Shown here: piece by piece, positions 38,132 through 46,504 of the stretch | Numbering within the stretch: position 1 is the first letter of the stretch | Layout: each line of letters opens with the position of its first letter | From: Deinococcus murrayi DSM 11303 | Lineage (GTDB): Bacteria > Deinococcota > Deinococci > Deinococcales > Deinococcaceae | Assembly: GCF_000482805.1 (NCBI RefSeq) | Contig: NZ_AXWT01000023.1 | Location: 1 to 62,227 of the forward strand | Direction: 5' to 3' | Length of the DNA: 62,227 bases | Position numbers and translations under genes: made by a program | Notes under the pieces: model-generated | What the model was told of the DNA's origin: nothing | Databases searched by the model: none | The model's input: only the letters and a program-made list of their open reading frames with translations

Positions 38132-38524
38132 TCACGCCAGGCGCACCCGGTTCGCGTGGGCCGCTATCTGGCCCGCCGTCCACAGCACCTCCCGGACGTG
38201 CTCCAGCAGCAGCTCTTCGGTGGGGCGGCCCCCCACCCGCTGGCGCAGGTGCTCCGGGGTCAGGGCGGCGGCGGCCCCCGCCTCCCAGGCCGCGAGCCGG
38301 GTCAGCCCGGCGTCGTCGGGTGGGGGGGGCGTGCGGGTCGCGGCGGCAATCTCCGCCCACAGCGCCCGCTTGCGGGCGGTCAGGCCCGCGATCAGGGCGG
38401 CGATGCGCGGGGGCGGCTGACCGTCGGCCAGCGCGAGGGCCGCCCGCACGCTGTAGTGCGGCCCTTCCTGCGCGTCGCGCAGCAGCCGGGCGAGGTCAGC
38501 GGGCGTCAGGGTCACGCCGCTCAC
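38132..38524 (-). CDS. Conserved-looking helical protein, function unknown
   Basis: 130 residues from GTG 38524, overlapping the preceding stop by four bases. It is all-alpha by composition, Ala/Leu/Arg-rich, with SVRAALALADGQPPPRIAAL and LLLEHVREVLWTAGQIAAHA. The last motif recalls DinB-like helical bundles but lacks a clear His triad. Not recognised. It is cotranscribed with the membrane protein upstream. Confidence 0.55.
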   Translation of the reverse strand: MSGVTLTPADLARLLRDAQEGPHYSVRAALALADGQPPPRIAALIAGLTARKRALWAEIAAATRTPPPPDDAGLTRLAAWEAGAAAALTPEHLRQRVGGRPTEELLLEHVREVLWTAGQIAAHANRVRLA

Positions 38525-39021
38525 CGCGCCAGCCGGTAGGTGTCGCCGTCGCGCACGAGCTGCCCGGTTTCCAGCATTCGCCGGGTCACGGTGCCTACCT
38601 GTTCCTCAGAGAGGGGCGAAAACCGGCGCAGGTCCTCGGCGGTGAACTGCCCGCCCCGGCGGTAGGCGACCTTCAGGACCATGCGCTCCTGCACGTCGCC
38701 GCGCCCCGCCTGCCCCGCCCGCGAGCCGAAGGAGCGCCACACCCACCACCCCACCAGCAGCCCGACCAGCAGCGAGACCGGAATCATCCGGGCGGCAAAG
38801 GCGGGGTCGGCGATGCTCAGGGCGAGGGCCGTGAGGTTCTCGTGGGCGGCCTGCACCGCCGCCGCGTCCGCGCCGCTCGCCTCCAGGTCGCGCACGTCGC
38901 CGCGCTCGCGCAGGTAGCGCAGCACGCCCGCCGTATTCCCGCGCACGTAAAAGGCGCTGTAGGCGATGAGGGCCGCCGAGACCCCGGTGAGGACGGTGGT
39001 GAGGAGACGCGGCGCGTTCAT
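38521..39021 (-). CDS. Membrane protein with cytoplasmic winged-helix-like tail
   Basis: 166 residues. Helix 1 is LLTTVLTGVSAALIAYSAFY, and helix 2 is MIPVSLLVGLLVGWWVWRSF (about 80-100). The C-terminal 60 residues read as a small winged helix: VLKVAYRRGGQFTAEDLRRF, LSEEQVGTVTRRMLETGQLV and RDGDTYRLAR. The fold resembles a wHTH that may sense rather than bind DNA. The function is unknown. Confidence 0.6.
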   Translation of the reverse strand: MNAPRLLTTVLTGVSAALIAYSAFYVRGNTAGVLRYLRERGDVRDLEASGADAAAVQAAHENLTALALSIADPAFAARMIPVSLLVGLLVGWWVWRSFGSRAGQAGRGDVQERMVLKVAYRRGGQFTAEDLRRFSPLSEEQVGTVTRRMLETGQLVRDGDTYRLAR

Positions 39022-39027
39022 GGCCCC

Positions 39028-39033
39028 ATGCTA
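39028..39033 (-). promoter_or_regulatory. -10 box TAGCAT, leaderless type
   Basis: On the minus strand TAGCAT is followed by six bases and ATG 39021. It is back to back with the SDR promoter. Confidence 0.5.
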
Positions 39034-39048
39034 GCCCGCCCAGGGGGG

Positions 39049-39054
39049 TAGGCT
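39049..39054 (+). promoter_or_regulatory. -10 box TAGGCT of the SDR gene
   Basis: TAGGCT ends nine bases before ATG 39064 and three before GTG 39058. The ATG fits a near-leaderless start better. Confidence 0.4.
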
Positions 39055-39063
39055 TCCGTGCAT

Positions 39064-39795
39064 ATGGCTCTGTTTCGGTTGGATGGTAGGCGGGCGCTCG
39101 TCACGGGCGGCAGCAAGGGCATCGGGCGGGCGGCGGCGCAGGCCCTCGCGGAGCTGGGGGCTTCCGTCACCCTGGCGGCGCGGGGTGAGGAGGCCCTGCG
39201 GGAGGCTGCCCACCAGATTCCCGGCTCGCACTGGGTGGTGGCCGATGTGAGCACCCCAGAGGGCGTCCGGGCGGCCCTGGAAGCGGCGGGCGAGGTGGAC
39301 ATCCTCGTGAGCAATGCGGGCGGGCCGCCCCCCAGCCTCCCCAGCGAGGTGACGGAAGAAGGCTGGCAGCGGGGCTTCGAGACGACCTTCCTCTCGACCG
39401 TACGCCTCGCTCAGGGTGCCCTGCCGGGGATGCGGGCGCGGGGCTGGGGCCGCATCATCGCGGTGACCAGCCTGACGGTGGGGCGGCCCGCCCTGAACCT
39501 CCCCGTGAGCAACGCGCTGCGGGCCGCCGTCACCAACCACCTGCGGACCCTCGCGCTGGAGGTCGCCGCGGACGGGGTGACCTGCAACACGGTGGCCCCC
39601 GGTTACACCGCGACCGACCGCCTCAAGGCCCTCCACGCCGACCCCGCCCAGGCCGCGGCCCTCGCCACCCGCATCCCCGCCCGCCGCTTTGGGGAGCCGC
39701 GGGAGGTGGGCGCGGCGGTCGCCTTTCTCGCCACCCCAGAAGCCGGGTACATCACCGGGCAGGAACTGCTGGTCGACGGGGGCTGGAGCATCTGA
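39064..39795 (+). CDS. Short-chain dehydrogenase/reductase
   Basis: 243 residues from ATG 39064 (GTG 39058 would add two). The NAD(P) site is ALVTGGSKGIGRAAAQALAE, followed by LVSNAGGPPPS (NAG motif). The catalytic region has TSLTVGRPALNLPVSNALRA, where the usual Y-x-x-x-K is not intact (S-N-A-L-R). The C-terminal end is TGQELLVDGGWSI. The FabG-like overall pattern with the altered Tyr/Lys pair suggests an atypical SDR. Confidence 0.85.
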   Translation: MALFRLDGRRALVTGGSKGIGRAAAQALAELGASVTLAARGEEALREAAHQIPGSHWVVADVSTPEGVRAALEAAGEVDILVSNAGGPPPSLPSEVTEEGWQRGFETTFLSTVRLAQGALPGMRARGWGRIIAVTSLTVGRPALNLPVSNALRAAVTNHLRTLALEVAADGVTCNTVAPGYTATDRLKALHADPAQAAALATRIPARRFGEPREVGAAVAFLATPEAGYITGQELLVDGGWSI

Positions 39796-39801
39796 GAACC
39801 A

Positions 39802-39845
39802 AAGGAAGCCCCGCCGCGCTCTGGAACACGCGGCGGGGCCTTCCT
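39802..39845. terminator. Long stem-loop between convergent genes
   Basis: Arms 39802-39818 and 39829-39845 share GCCCCGCCGCG / CGCGGCGGGGC plus outer GGAA/TTCC. It has no strong U-tract on either side. It is probably a bidirectional terminator for the SDR gene and the ferritin-like gene. Confidence 0.7.
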
Positions 39846-39850
39846 GACTG

Positions 39851-40822
39851 CTACAACCGCAGCAGGGCGCTGTAGTCGCCCGTCACGCTGTTCCCGCTCA
39901 GGCCGTCGGGGAAGAACCCCCCCTTCGCTGTGCCTTGCGCCAGGAAGACGATGTTTGCCACCTGGCGCGGCGTGCGGCTGAAGGCCACCCCGTTGGCGTC
40001 GGTGGGCACGATGTTGGCGCTGCGGGCCGGGACGCCCGCGTTGCCGGTCGCCGTGACCCCCTGGTCGCGGTCGTCCGCTCCATCGAGCGAGTCGCGGGTA
40101 TTGCTGATGGCTTGCACGACCTGCTCCACATTGAGGCCCGCCGCGGCGGCCTCCCCCCGGCGGCGGTAGAGCTGGGTGCGGATGGTCCCGGCGTGGTAGG
40201 CCTCGACTGCCAGGATTCCGGCGGCCTGCTCAAGGTTGCCGTTCGCGCTGTCGTCAAAGATGAGGCGGGCAGCCCCCTTGTAGGCGGTGACGCCCACATC
40301 CTCAAAAATAAAGGCTCCGTGGAGGAAAAACAGCTCGTTCGCGTAGGGATTAAAGCCCTGAATCGCGCCGCCCGACGCCGCCCGTCCCGCCGCGTCGAAG
40401 GCCGGGCCGAGGTCCAGCCGCGGCTGCGCGACAGCATTCGTCTTCAGCACCTCCCGGATGAAGCGCACGTGGGCCAGCTCGTCGTCGGCAATCTCGTGGG
40501 CCATCGCCAGCAGGTCGCCCGTCAAGCCGGGCACGGCCACTCCGCCGCGTCCGGTAAACCCCGCCGGCAGGATGACTTTGCTCGCGTCGCCGCCCGCTGC
40601 CGTCAGCTCGTCGAGGCGTCCGACCGCCGCGAGGTAAAAGGCGGCTTCGAGGTACTCCAGGTTCAGGGCGAAGTTGAAGATGGCGGCGTCGAGGTTGGCT
40701 TTGGTGGGGGGCGCGGCAATCACGCCCGTACAGCCGGAGAGCACGGCACCCGCGCCCATCAATCCGGCCATGCCCAGGAACTTGCGCCGGGTGCTGCCGC
40801 TTTGGCCTTGCGTGTCACTCAT
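39851..40822 (-). CDS. Ferritin-like desiccation-related protein, Tat-exported lipoprotein
   Basis: 323 residues from ATG 40822. The N-terminus has a Tat signal (TRRKFLGMAGLMGAGAVLSG followed by C), whose Cys suggests lipid anchoring. NFALNLEYLEAAFYLAAVGR and AHEIADDELAHVRFIREVLK are the two helix motifs of the ferritin_2 / Pcc13-62 desiccation-related family, and EQAAGILAVEAYHAGTIRTQ is the third. It probably acts outside the cytoplasm in drying or oxidative stress. Confidence 0.88.
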   Translation of the reverse strand: MSDTQGQSGSTRRKFLGMAGLMGAGAVLSGCTGVIAAPPTKANLDAAIFNFALNLEYLEAAFYLAAVGRLDELTAAGGDASKVILPAGFTGRGGVAVPGLTGDLLAMAHEIADDELAHVRFIREVLKTNAVAQPRLDLGPAFDAAGRAASGGAIQGFNPYANELFFLHGAFIFEDVGVTAYKGAARLIFDDSANGNLEQAAGILAVEAYHAGTIRTQLYRRRGEAAAAGLNVEQVVQAISNTRDSLDGADDRDQGVTATGNAGVPARSANIVPTDANGVAFSRTPRQVANIVFLAQGTAKGGFFPDGLSGNSVTGDYSALLRL

Positions 40823-41013
40823 GTCGGGGTCCTCCAGAAGAACAGGGGCGAAAGAACGAGTCAGCGGCCAAAGGTCCACGCATCCCCGCCACCACCGGCA
40901 AGCACGGTTGGTCCTGGCTGGGGCCGCGGGCCTTCGCCAGGGCTGTATCCCGGCGGGGAGCGCTTGGATGAGCCAGGGGGCCGACGATGAAGCCTAGATG
41001 AAGGGCTGGTCTG

Positions 41014-41658
41014 TTAGAGCCGCTGCACGAAGAGCGGCGTGGCCGTGGGCTGCGGGCTGCCGCCGGGCGGCTCCAAGCTGACGGCGAGCACAGCGCCGGG
41101 CGGCAGGTTCTTCACCAGCAGGCCCTGGGAGAAGACCCCCAGCGAGACCGGTGCGTCGCCCGCGACGTTCCAGAGCTGGTAGGTGCGCTCCGCCGGGGGG
41201 GGCACTTCCAAGAAAACGTAGGCCCGGCCTCCCGGCAACACCACCAGGGTGCCCAGGCGCTCGCCATCCGCCCTCAGGGGCCGCTCGACCGCGCCGGGTG
41301 CCCGGCGGTAGCCCTCCAGCGGGTCGGCGGGCGGGCGCGGCAGCCACACAAAGGCCAGTGCCAGCGCTGCCGCGAGCGCCAGGGCGACGGGCCAGCGACG
41401 CGGCGCATGAACGGGGGCGGGCGACACTCCTGTCTCCTGCGCCCGCACCCGCGCCAGCAACTTGGCTTCCGCGTCGGCGGGCACGGGCACCGCGTGGGGG
41501 TCAAGGTCTTCGAGCAGCAGCGCAAGCGCGTCCAGGTCAGCCCGCAGCTCAGCCCGCAGCGCCGGGTCGCGCTCCAACTCGGCCTCGACCTGTGCCGCCC
41601 GCGCCGGGGGAAGAATCCCCAGGGCGTAAGCCAGCAGCTCGTCACGGTCGGGCGTCAT
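41014..41658 (-). CDS. Anti-sigma factor (RskA-like)
   Basis: 214 residues. The N-terminal anti-sigma domain has DELLAYALGILPPARAAQVE and ELERDPALRAELRADLDAL. One membrane helix lies at about 90-108 (WPVALALAAALALAFVWLP). The C-terminal RskA domain outside the membrane has LVVLPGGRAYVFLEVPP, TYQLWNVAGDAPVSLG and LAVSLEPPGGSPQPTATPLF. It starts inside the sigma gene's stop (ATGA) and should hold that sigma factor at the membrane. Confidence 0.9.
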   Translation of the reverse strand: MTPDRDELLAYALGILPPARAAQVEAELERDPALRAELRADLDALALLLEDLDPHAVPVPADAEAKLLARVRAQETGVSPAPVHAPRRWPVALALAAALALAFVWLPRPPADPLEGYRRAPGAVERPLRADGERLGTLVVLPGGRAYVFLEVPPPAERTYQLWNVAGDAPVSLGVFSQGLLVKNLPPGAVLAVSLEPPGGSPQPTATPLFVQRL

Positions 41659-42203
41659 GGCGTCTCTTCTCCTTGGGGGCGCAGCACCCCGCGCATCCGC
41701 TCCAGGGCCGAGCGCAGGCGCGACTTGACCGTACCCAGCGGTAACCCGGTCAGCGCAGCCAGTTCCGAATGCGAGTGGCCCCGGTAGTACGCCAGCTCAA
41801 TCAGCTCGCGCTGCGCGGGGTCCAGCACACTCAGGGCGCGGCCCACCAGCACGCGGCCCTCGTGGTCGGGAGCGGGGGTGGGCGCGTCCCAGTCGGCCAG
41901 TTCCAGCCCCACCTCCGGGCGGTCGCGCAACTGCTGAAGAAAGCGGTGGTGCGCGATGCTGACCAGCCACGTCTTCGCCCGCGCCCGCGACGGGTCAAAC
42001 CTCCCCGCGTGCCGCCACGCGTTGAAAAAAGCGTCTTGCACGCAGGCGTCCACGTCTTCGCGCTGACGCAGCATGCGGTAGCCCAGGGCGGTCAGCAAGC
42101 GGACATAGCGGCGGTGCAGCTCTATCAGGGCGGCCTCGTCGCCCTCCGCCATGCGCCGCAACAACGTCTCGTCGGTCGGGTCGGCGGGAGGCTCAGCAGG
42201 CAT
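41655..42203 (-). CDS. ECF-family RNA polymerase sigma factor (SigK-like)
   Basis: 182 residues from ATG 42203; TTG 42245, coupled to the tatA stop, would add 14. Region 2: ELHRRYVRLLTALGYRMLRQ, EDVDACVQDAFFNAWRH and RAKTWLVSIAHHRFLQQLR. Region 4: LDPAQRELIELAYYRGHSHS, ELAALTGLPLGTVKSRLRSA. It is followed by its anti-sigma partner. Targets may include the nearby Tat and ferritin-like genes, which is inference. Confidence 0.92.
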   Translation of the reverse strand: MPAEPPADPTDETLLRRMAEGDEAALIELHRRYVRLLTALGYRMLRQREDVDACVQDAFFNAWRHAGRFDPSRARAKTWLVSIAHHRFLQQLRDRPEVGLELADWDAPTPAPDHEGRVLVGRALSVLDPAQRELIELAYYRGHSHSELAALTGLPLGTVKSRLRSALERMRGVLRPQGEETP

Positions 42204-42241
42204 GGCGTGCGGGCAGGCTAGCACCCCAGAGCCGGGCCGGG

Positions 42242-42427
42242 TCAAGGACGGTCGTGCCTGTCTTCCAGCCCGCCGCGCAGCTCGTCAGTCACCTGGGCGG
42301 TCGTGCGGCGAAACTCGCGCAGGGCCTGGCCCACCGTGCGGCCCAGTTCGGGCAGCCTGCGCGGGCCGAAGACCAGCAACGCGACCACGGCAATCATCAT
42401 CACTTCGGCGGCTCCTATATTGGGCAT
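42242..42427 (-). CDS. tatA: TatA/E-family twin-arginine translocase protein
   Basis: 61 residues. One membrane helix, GAAEVMMIAVVALLVFGPRR, followed by the amphipathic LPELGRTVGQALREFRRTT. The FGPRRLPELGR hinge is the family signature. It is the first gene of the sigma/anti-sigma run, divergent from the second tatA and tatC. Confidence 0.9.
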   Translation of the reverse strand: MPNIGAAEVMMIAVVALLVFGPRRLPELGRTVGQALREFRRTTAQVTDELRGGLEDRHDRP

Positions 42428-42694
42428 GTTCTCGGCTCCTTTGACCGCCCGGCTTGGGGCGGCTCACCCGGCTGTATACGTGGGCACCCCTGACTGGATG
42501 ACCCAGGGCAGATACCTTCAGGGTTGATAAGGGGAAGCAGGACATCCAGAGATGACCCAGACGCATAAGGCTGGGCAAGGTGACCAAGCGCTCCCCAACC
42601 TAGGGTCCCCCTCATCCCGCCGCGTTACCCTAAGGGGGTGTCTGGCGGGGCCGCCCGCCCCCTCACTCCCCTTGCGCCCCTCCCGGAGGTCTGT

Positions 42695-42937
42695 ATGCCC
42701 GGTCCCTTGGAACTGATTCTGATTTTGCTCGTCGTCGCCCTGATTTTCGGGGCCAAAAAGCTGCCCGAACTCGGCAAGGGGTTGGGGCAGGGCATCCGCG
42801 AGTTTAAGCGGGAGACGCACGACCCCGCGCCTCCCCCGCAAGCCACGGCCCCCCTGCGCGACGTGACGGTCACCGACGTCCAGGCCCGCCCGCTCAGCGC
42901 TGACCCCGCCGCGCCGAAACGCGACCCCCGCGCCTGA
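42695..42937 (+). CDS. tatA: TatA-family twin-arginine translocase protein
   Basis: 80 residues from ATG 42695 with GGAGG six bases upstream. The helix is PLELILILLVVALIFGAKK, the hinge FGAKKLPELGKGLGQGIREF, followed by a polar tail. It pairs with tatC 13 bases downstream to form the export complex. Confidence 0.93.
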   Translation: MPGPLELILILLVVALIFGAKKLPELGKGLGQGIREFKRETHDPAPPPQATAPLRDVTVTDVQARPLSADPAAPKRDPRA

Positions 42938-42950
42938 AGCCGGAGGCCCC

Positions 42951-43730
42951 GTGACCCGCTCCCCCGCGCCGACCGAGCTGCCCAGCGCTCCCCTGCTCGA
43001 CCACCTCGAAGAGCTGCGGCGGCGGCTCTTTTACAGCCTGCTCTTCCTGGGCCTGGGGATGGCCGTGGCCTTTCAGTACCGCCTGCAACTCATCGCGTGG
43101 CTCAAGGGACCGCTGCGGGCCTCTGAGCAGTACCGCCTCGGCAACGTGCAGCTCGTGACCGTCAACCTCACCGACCAGTTCCTGCTCAGCTTGCAACTGT
43201 CGTTTTGGGCGGGGCTGGCGCTCTCGCTCCCCTTCATCCTGTGGCAGGTGTGGGCCTTTATCGCGCCGGGCCTCTATGCCCACGAGCGGCGCTGGGCACT
43301 TCCCTTCATCGTGGGGGCGGGGCTGTCGTTTCTGGGGGGCGCGGCCTTTGGGTACGTCTTTGTGCTCCCCGCGATGGTGCGCTTCTTGCTCGACTTTCTG
43401 GGCGGCACCGTCGAGCAGATGCAAAACCTCGCCAACTACATCGGCCTGCTGACCGGGTTTCTGGTGGCCTTTGGGCTGGCCTTCGAGTTGCCCATTCTCG
43501 CGGTGATTCTGACCCGCATTGGGCTGGTCAACCACGTCATGCTGCGCCGGGCCTGGCGGCTCGCCCTCATTGGGGTGCTGCTGTTCGCAGCCTTTATCAC
43601 GCCCACCCCCGACCCCTTCAACATGCTGCTGGTGGGGCTGCCCCTCTACGCGCTGTACGAACTGGGCATCATCCTCTCGCGCCTGTTCCGGGTGGTCCCC
43701 GAGGAGGACGAGGCTGCGCTAAGGGCTTAA
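42951..43730 (+). CDS. tatC: TatC: twin-arginine translocase core subunit
   Basis: 259 residues from GTG 42951. LLDHLEELRRRLFYSLLFLG is the diagnostic N-terminus; six helices include PFILWQVWAFIAPGLYAHER, GLAFELPILAVILTRIGLV and FITPTPDPFNMLLVGLPLYA. TatC binds the RR signal peptide. The ferritin-like protein at 39851 is a visible candidate substrate. Confidence 0.96.
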   Translation: MTRSPAPTELPSAPLLDHLEELRRRLFYSLLFLGLGMAVAFQYRLQLIAWLKGPLRASEQYRLGNVQLVTVNLTDQFLLSLQLSFWAGLALSLPFILWQVWAFIAPGLYAHERRWALPFIVGAGLSFLGGAAFGYVFVLPAMVRFLLDFLGGTVEQMQNLANYIGLLTGFLVAFGLAFELPILAVILTRIGLVNHVMLRRAWRLALIGVLLFAAFITPTPDPFNMLLVGLPLYALYELGIILSRLFRVVPEEDEAALRA

Positions 43731-43782
43731 AAGCTACGCCCATCACAGTCAAATCGGAAATCCTGGTATGTATAAATTTTGT

Positions 43783-44295
43783 ATGCGAAAAATAGCTAAG
43801 ATCGCTTGGATAGGGTTCTGCCTTTCTGTGGGCTTCGCCAGTGCGCAAGAGGCCATGTCCGCACCGACTCAGGAGGGATTTTACTTTGAGGTGGCTCCTG
43901 AGTTAGTTAGTGACGAGGGCTTCTGGAGTTGGGCGAGCGAGAACGGCGTTGCTTTCTATGAAGCTGTGGATGACGCGGCTTCTAGTGATGGGGTAAGCAT
44001 CGGGGCAGCGGTGCCGGATAGATCTCTAGAAGATGGCGATAGCTCTAATACGGATTGGTTCTGGCTTGCCCTGGGCGCTGGCACGGGGGTGTACACAGGC
44101 ATCCGGGAGTGTCAGAAGTGCAATACCTCTCAAATGGTTCGCTCGGTTGCGTATCATGGGGCTATTGGTGTCGTGGGGGGCGGCAAAGCAGAGATAGGTC
44201 AGATGCTTTGGACTTCAGGACGCAAGGTCGTCGGCTTCGTCTATGGTGCGGGTCACGCTGCTGGAGCCTACGAGCTGGGCAACCTTCGCCCATGA
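43783..44295 (+). CDS. Secreted Gly-rich protein of unknown function, foreign-looking
   Basis: 170 residues from ATG 43783; a TATAAA at 43771-43776 ends six bases before it. ATG 43768 would add five residues. The signal peptide is MRKIAKIAWIGFCLSVGFAS, with cleavage after ASA. The mature N-terminus is acidic. The C-terminal 75 residues are small-residue-rich: WFWLALGAGTGVYTGIRECQ (start of a CxxC, CQKC), YHGAIGVVGGGKAEIGQMLW and VVGFVYGAGHAAGAYELGN. I recognise no family. The glycine/alanine pattern recalls bacteriocins or membrane-inserting hairpins, which is inference only. Confidence 0.6.
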   Translation: MRKIAKIAWIGFCLSVGFASAQEAMSAPTQEGFYFEVAPELVSDEGFWSWASENGVAFYEAVDDAASSDGVSIGAAVPDRSLEDGDSSNTDWFWLALGAGTGVYTGIRECQKCNTSQMVRSVAYHGAIGVVGGGKAEIGQMLWTSGRKVVGFVYGAGHAAGAYELGNLRP

Positions 44296-44729
44296 TCTGC
44301 ATGCGCCACGTTGTTAGGACTGATATCCTGTGGATAACAGCTATAACGTGTGCCACTGGCGTGTATATTAATGGGGGCATTCAGCAAGGCGGTTTTCTCC
44401 TACTCTTTTTTGGTCGCTTCTATCTGGCCGCTGTCGCTTACCTGAACGCCAGGCGGAAAATTGACGCAGGGACCGCTGGGTTCCCTTTTCGTACAGCGGA
44501 AGGTGACGAGCAGGGCTTGGCCTTGTCGCTTGCAGCTCGTGTCAGGTTCGCAATTCTTTTACTCATTTGCGACGGTGTCCTCCTGTATCTGCTTTCATTC
44601 GCCCTTACTGTTAGTAAGCTTGATGTGGCTGTCTGTATCGGGTTTGTGTTGCTTGCCAGCTCGCTCGATAAGAATGGACAGGTTGCATCGGCTTTGCTTT
44701 CATTCCTGAGAACCAGGAAGATCCGCTGA
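44292..44729 (+). CDS. Four-helix membrane protein of unknown function, foreign-looking
   Basis: 145 residues from ATG 44292, overlapping the preceding stop in ATGA. Predicted helices: DILWITAITCATGVYI, GFLLLFFGRFYLAAVAYL, RFAILLLICDGVLLYLLSFA and LDVAVCIGFVLLASSL, with a basic C-terminus (FLRTRKIR). Tight coupling to a secreted partner suggests a dedicated membrane partner, exporter accessory or self-protection protein. No family is recognised. Confidence 0.6.
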   Translation: MICMRHVVRTDILWITAITCATGVYINGGIQQGGFLLLFFGRFYLAAVAYLNARRKIDAGTAGFPFRTAEGDEQGLALSLAARVRFAILLLICDGVLLYLLSFALTVSKLDVAVCIGFVLLASSLDKNGQVASALLSFLRTRKIR

Positions 44730-44834
44730 TGTGCAGGGCAGGGTGCTTGGCAGCTCTGTCCGAGCTGTCGCACCGTTCATCGTGTTGGTGGCCTAGGGGT
44801 AGACCGTCCGCGACCCTCTAGGCAGCTCCTGCCC

Positions 44835-44840
44835 TACACT
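44835..44840 (+). promoter_or_regulatory. -10 box TACACT before lgt
   Basis: TACACT ends 11 bases before the lgt ATG, leaving only a very short leader and no Shine-Dalgarno. Confidence 0.4.
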
Positions 44841-44851
44841 GCGGCTGACTT

Positions 44852-45787
<936 letters not shown>

Positions 45788-45886
45788 GTGGGGCAGCGGA
45801 GCGCTCCGGCAAAGGCCCCTTCATACACCTCGCAACCAGGCGCGGGGCCGGGCGGGGCACACTCGGCGGGCAAGGAGGCATCAGCC

Positions 45887-46387
45887 ATGAAATACAAGGA
45901 CACCCACCTCGACCAGATTGACCACCTCCGCAAAGCCGCGCAGAAGGGCGAGCACCACCTGGAGCGCGAAATCACCAAAGCCGTCCTGAAGCAGCACGCC
46001 GAAACCGCCGCCCTCATCGCCCGGCAGCAGCAGGACATCCGCGAGCTTCAGGGCCAGGTCACGGCCCTGCGGATGCAGAAGCGGGGCGGGGGCGGCTTTC
46101 CCTGGACGCTGGTGCTGCTGGGCGGGGCGGGCTACGGGGCCTACCGTCTCTACCAGCAAAACCCGGACCTCCAGCGCCAAGTTCGGGGGCTGCTCAAGCG
46201 GGTGAACCCCGGCCCCGAAGGCAACCTCACCCGCGCCGGGGATGCCGTAAAACAGGGCGTCTCCGACCTGATGAAGGGCGAGTCGCCCGCCGACGCCTTC
46301 CGGGCTGCCGGGGGCGAACTGCGCCGCGGCGGGGAAAAGGTCGCGGACCGCATCGAGAGCAACCTGCGCCACGAGCCGGGCCGCTGA
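45887..46387 (+). CDS. Coiled-coil membrane protein, function unknown
   Basis: 166 residues from ATG 45887, preceded by AAGGAGG. Residues 1-60 are a charged helix/coiled coil (HLRKAAQKGEHHLEREITKA, RQQQDIRELQGQVTAL). A short helix follows (GGFPWTLVLLGGAGYGAYRL, about 68-88). The tail has KQGVSDLMKGESPADAFRAA and resembles apolipoprotein/YtxH-like stress proteins. No family call is made. Confidence 0.6.
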   Translation: MKYKDTHLDQIDHLRKAAQKGEHHLEREITKAVLKQHAETAALIARQQQDIRELQGQVTALRMQKRGGGGFPWTLVLLGGAGYGAYRLYQQNPDLQRQVRGLLKRVNPGPEGNLTRAGDAVKQGVSDLMKGESPADAFRAAGGELRRGGEKVADRIESNLRHEPGR

Positions 46388-46409
46388 ACCCCGTTCGGGA
46401 ACCTGCACA

Positions 46410-46441
46410 GGCCGCAGCGAAGGTGCTGCGGCCCTTTGCTT
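46410..46441 (+). terminator. Intrinsic terminator
   Basis: Perfect 9-base stem GGCCGCAGC (46410-46418) / GCTGCGGCC (46425-46433), six-base loop, then CTTTGCTT. Confidence 0.75.
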
Positions 46442-46475
46442 GGCCGCTGGCCACTGGAAGCTGGCGGCTTTCGCG
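46441..46475. repeat. CTGG-type intergenic repeat before glmU
   Basis: TGGCCGCTGGCCACTGGAAG followed by CTGGCGGC: units of seven to eight bases, closely matching 20354 and the right arm at 56490. Confidence 0.55.
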
Positions 46476-46504
46476 TACACTGCGGCCCGGACAGGTGACT
46501 CTGA

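Larger units (their letters stand above)
43731..44790 (+). other. Low-GC foreign cassette between tatC and lgt
   Basis: GC in sampled 60-base lines falls to 50-57% against about 70% on both sides. Codons such as TTA, AGT, ATA and TAT are common, which neighbours avoid. It carries two overlapping genes (43783-44295 and 44292-44729). No transposase, tRNA or clear direct repeats mark its ends; a CCTAG...CTAGG stem lies near 44793-44822. Confidence 0.8.

Noticed and set aside
39802..39845. Treating the long stem as a mobile-element terminus
   Set aside because: It lies exactly between two convergent stops and has no partner repeat, so termination is the simpler reading.
43783..44729. Calling the low-GC pair a bacteriocin and immunity protein
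   Set aside because: Only the Gly/Ala-rich tail, signal peptide and membrane partner suggest it; there is no leader type, exporter or homologue to support the name.
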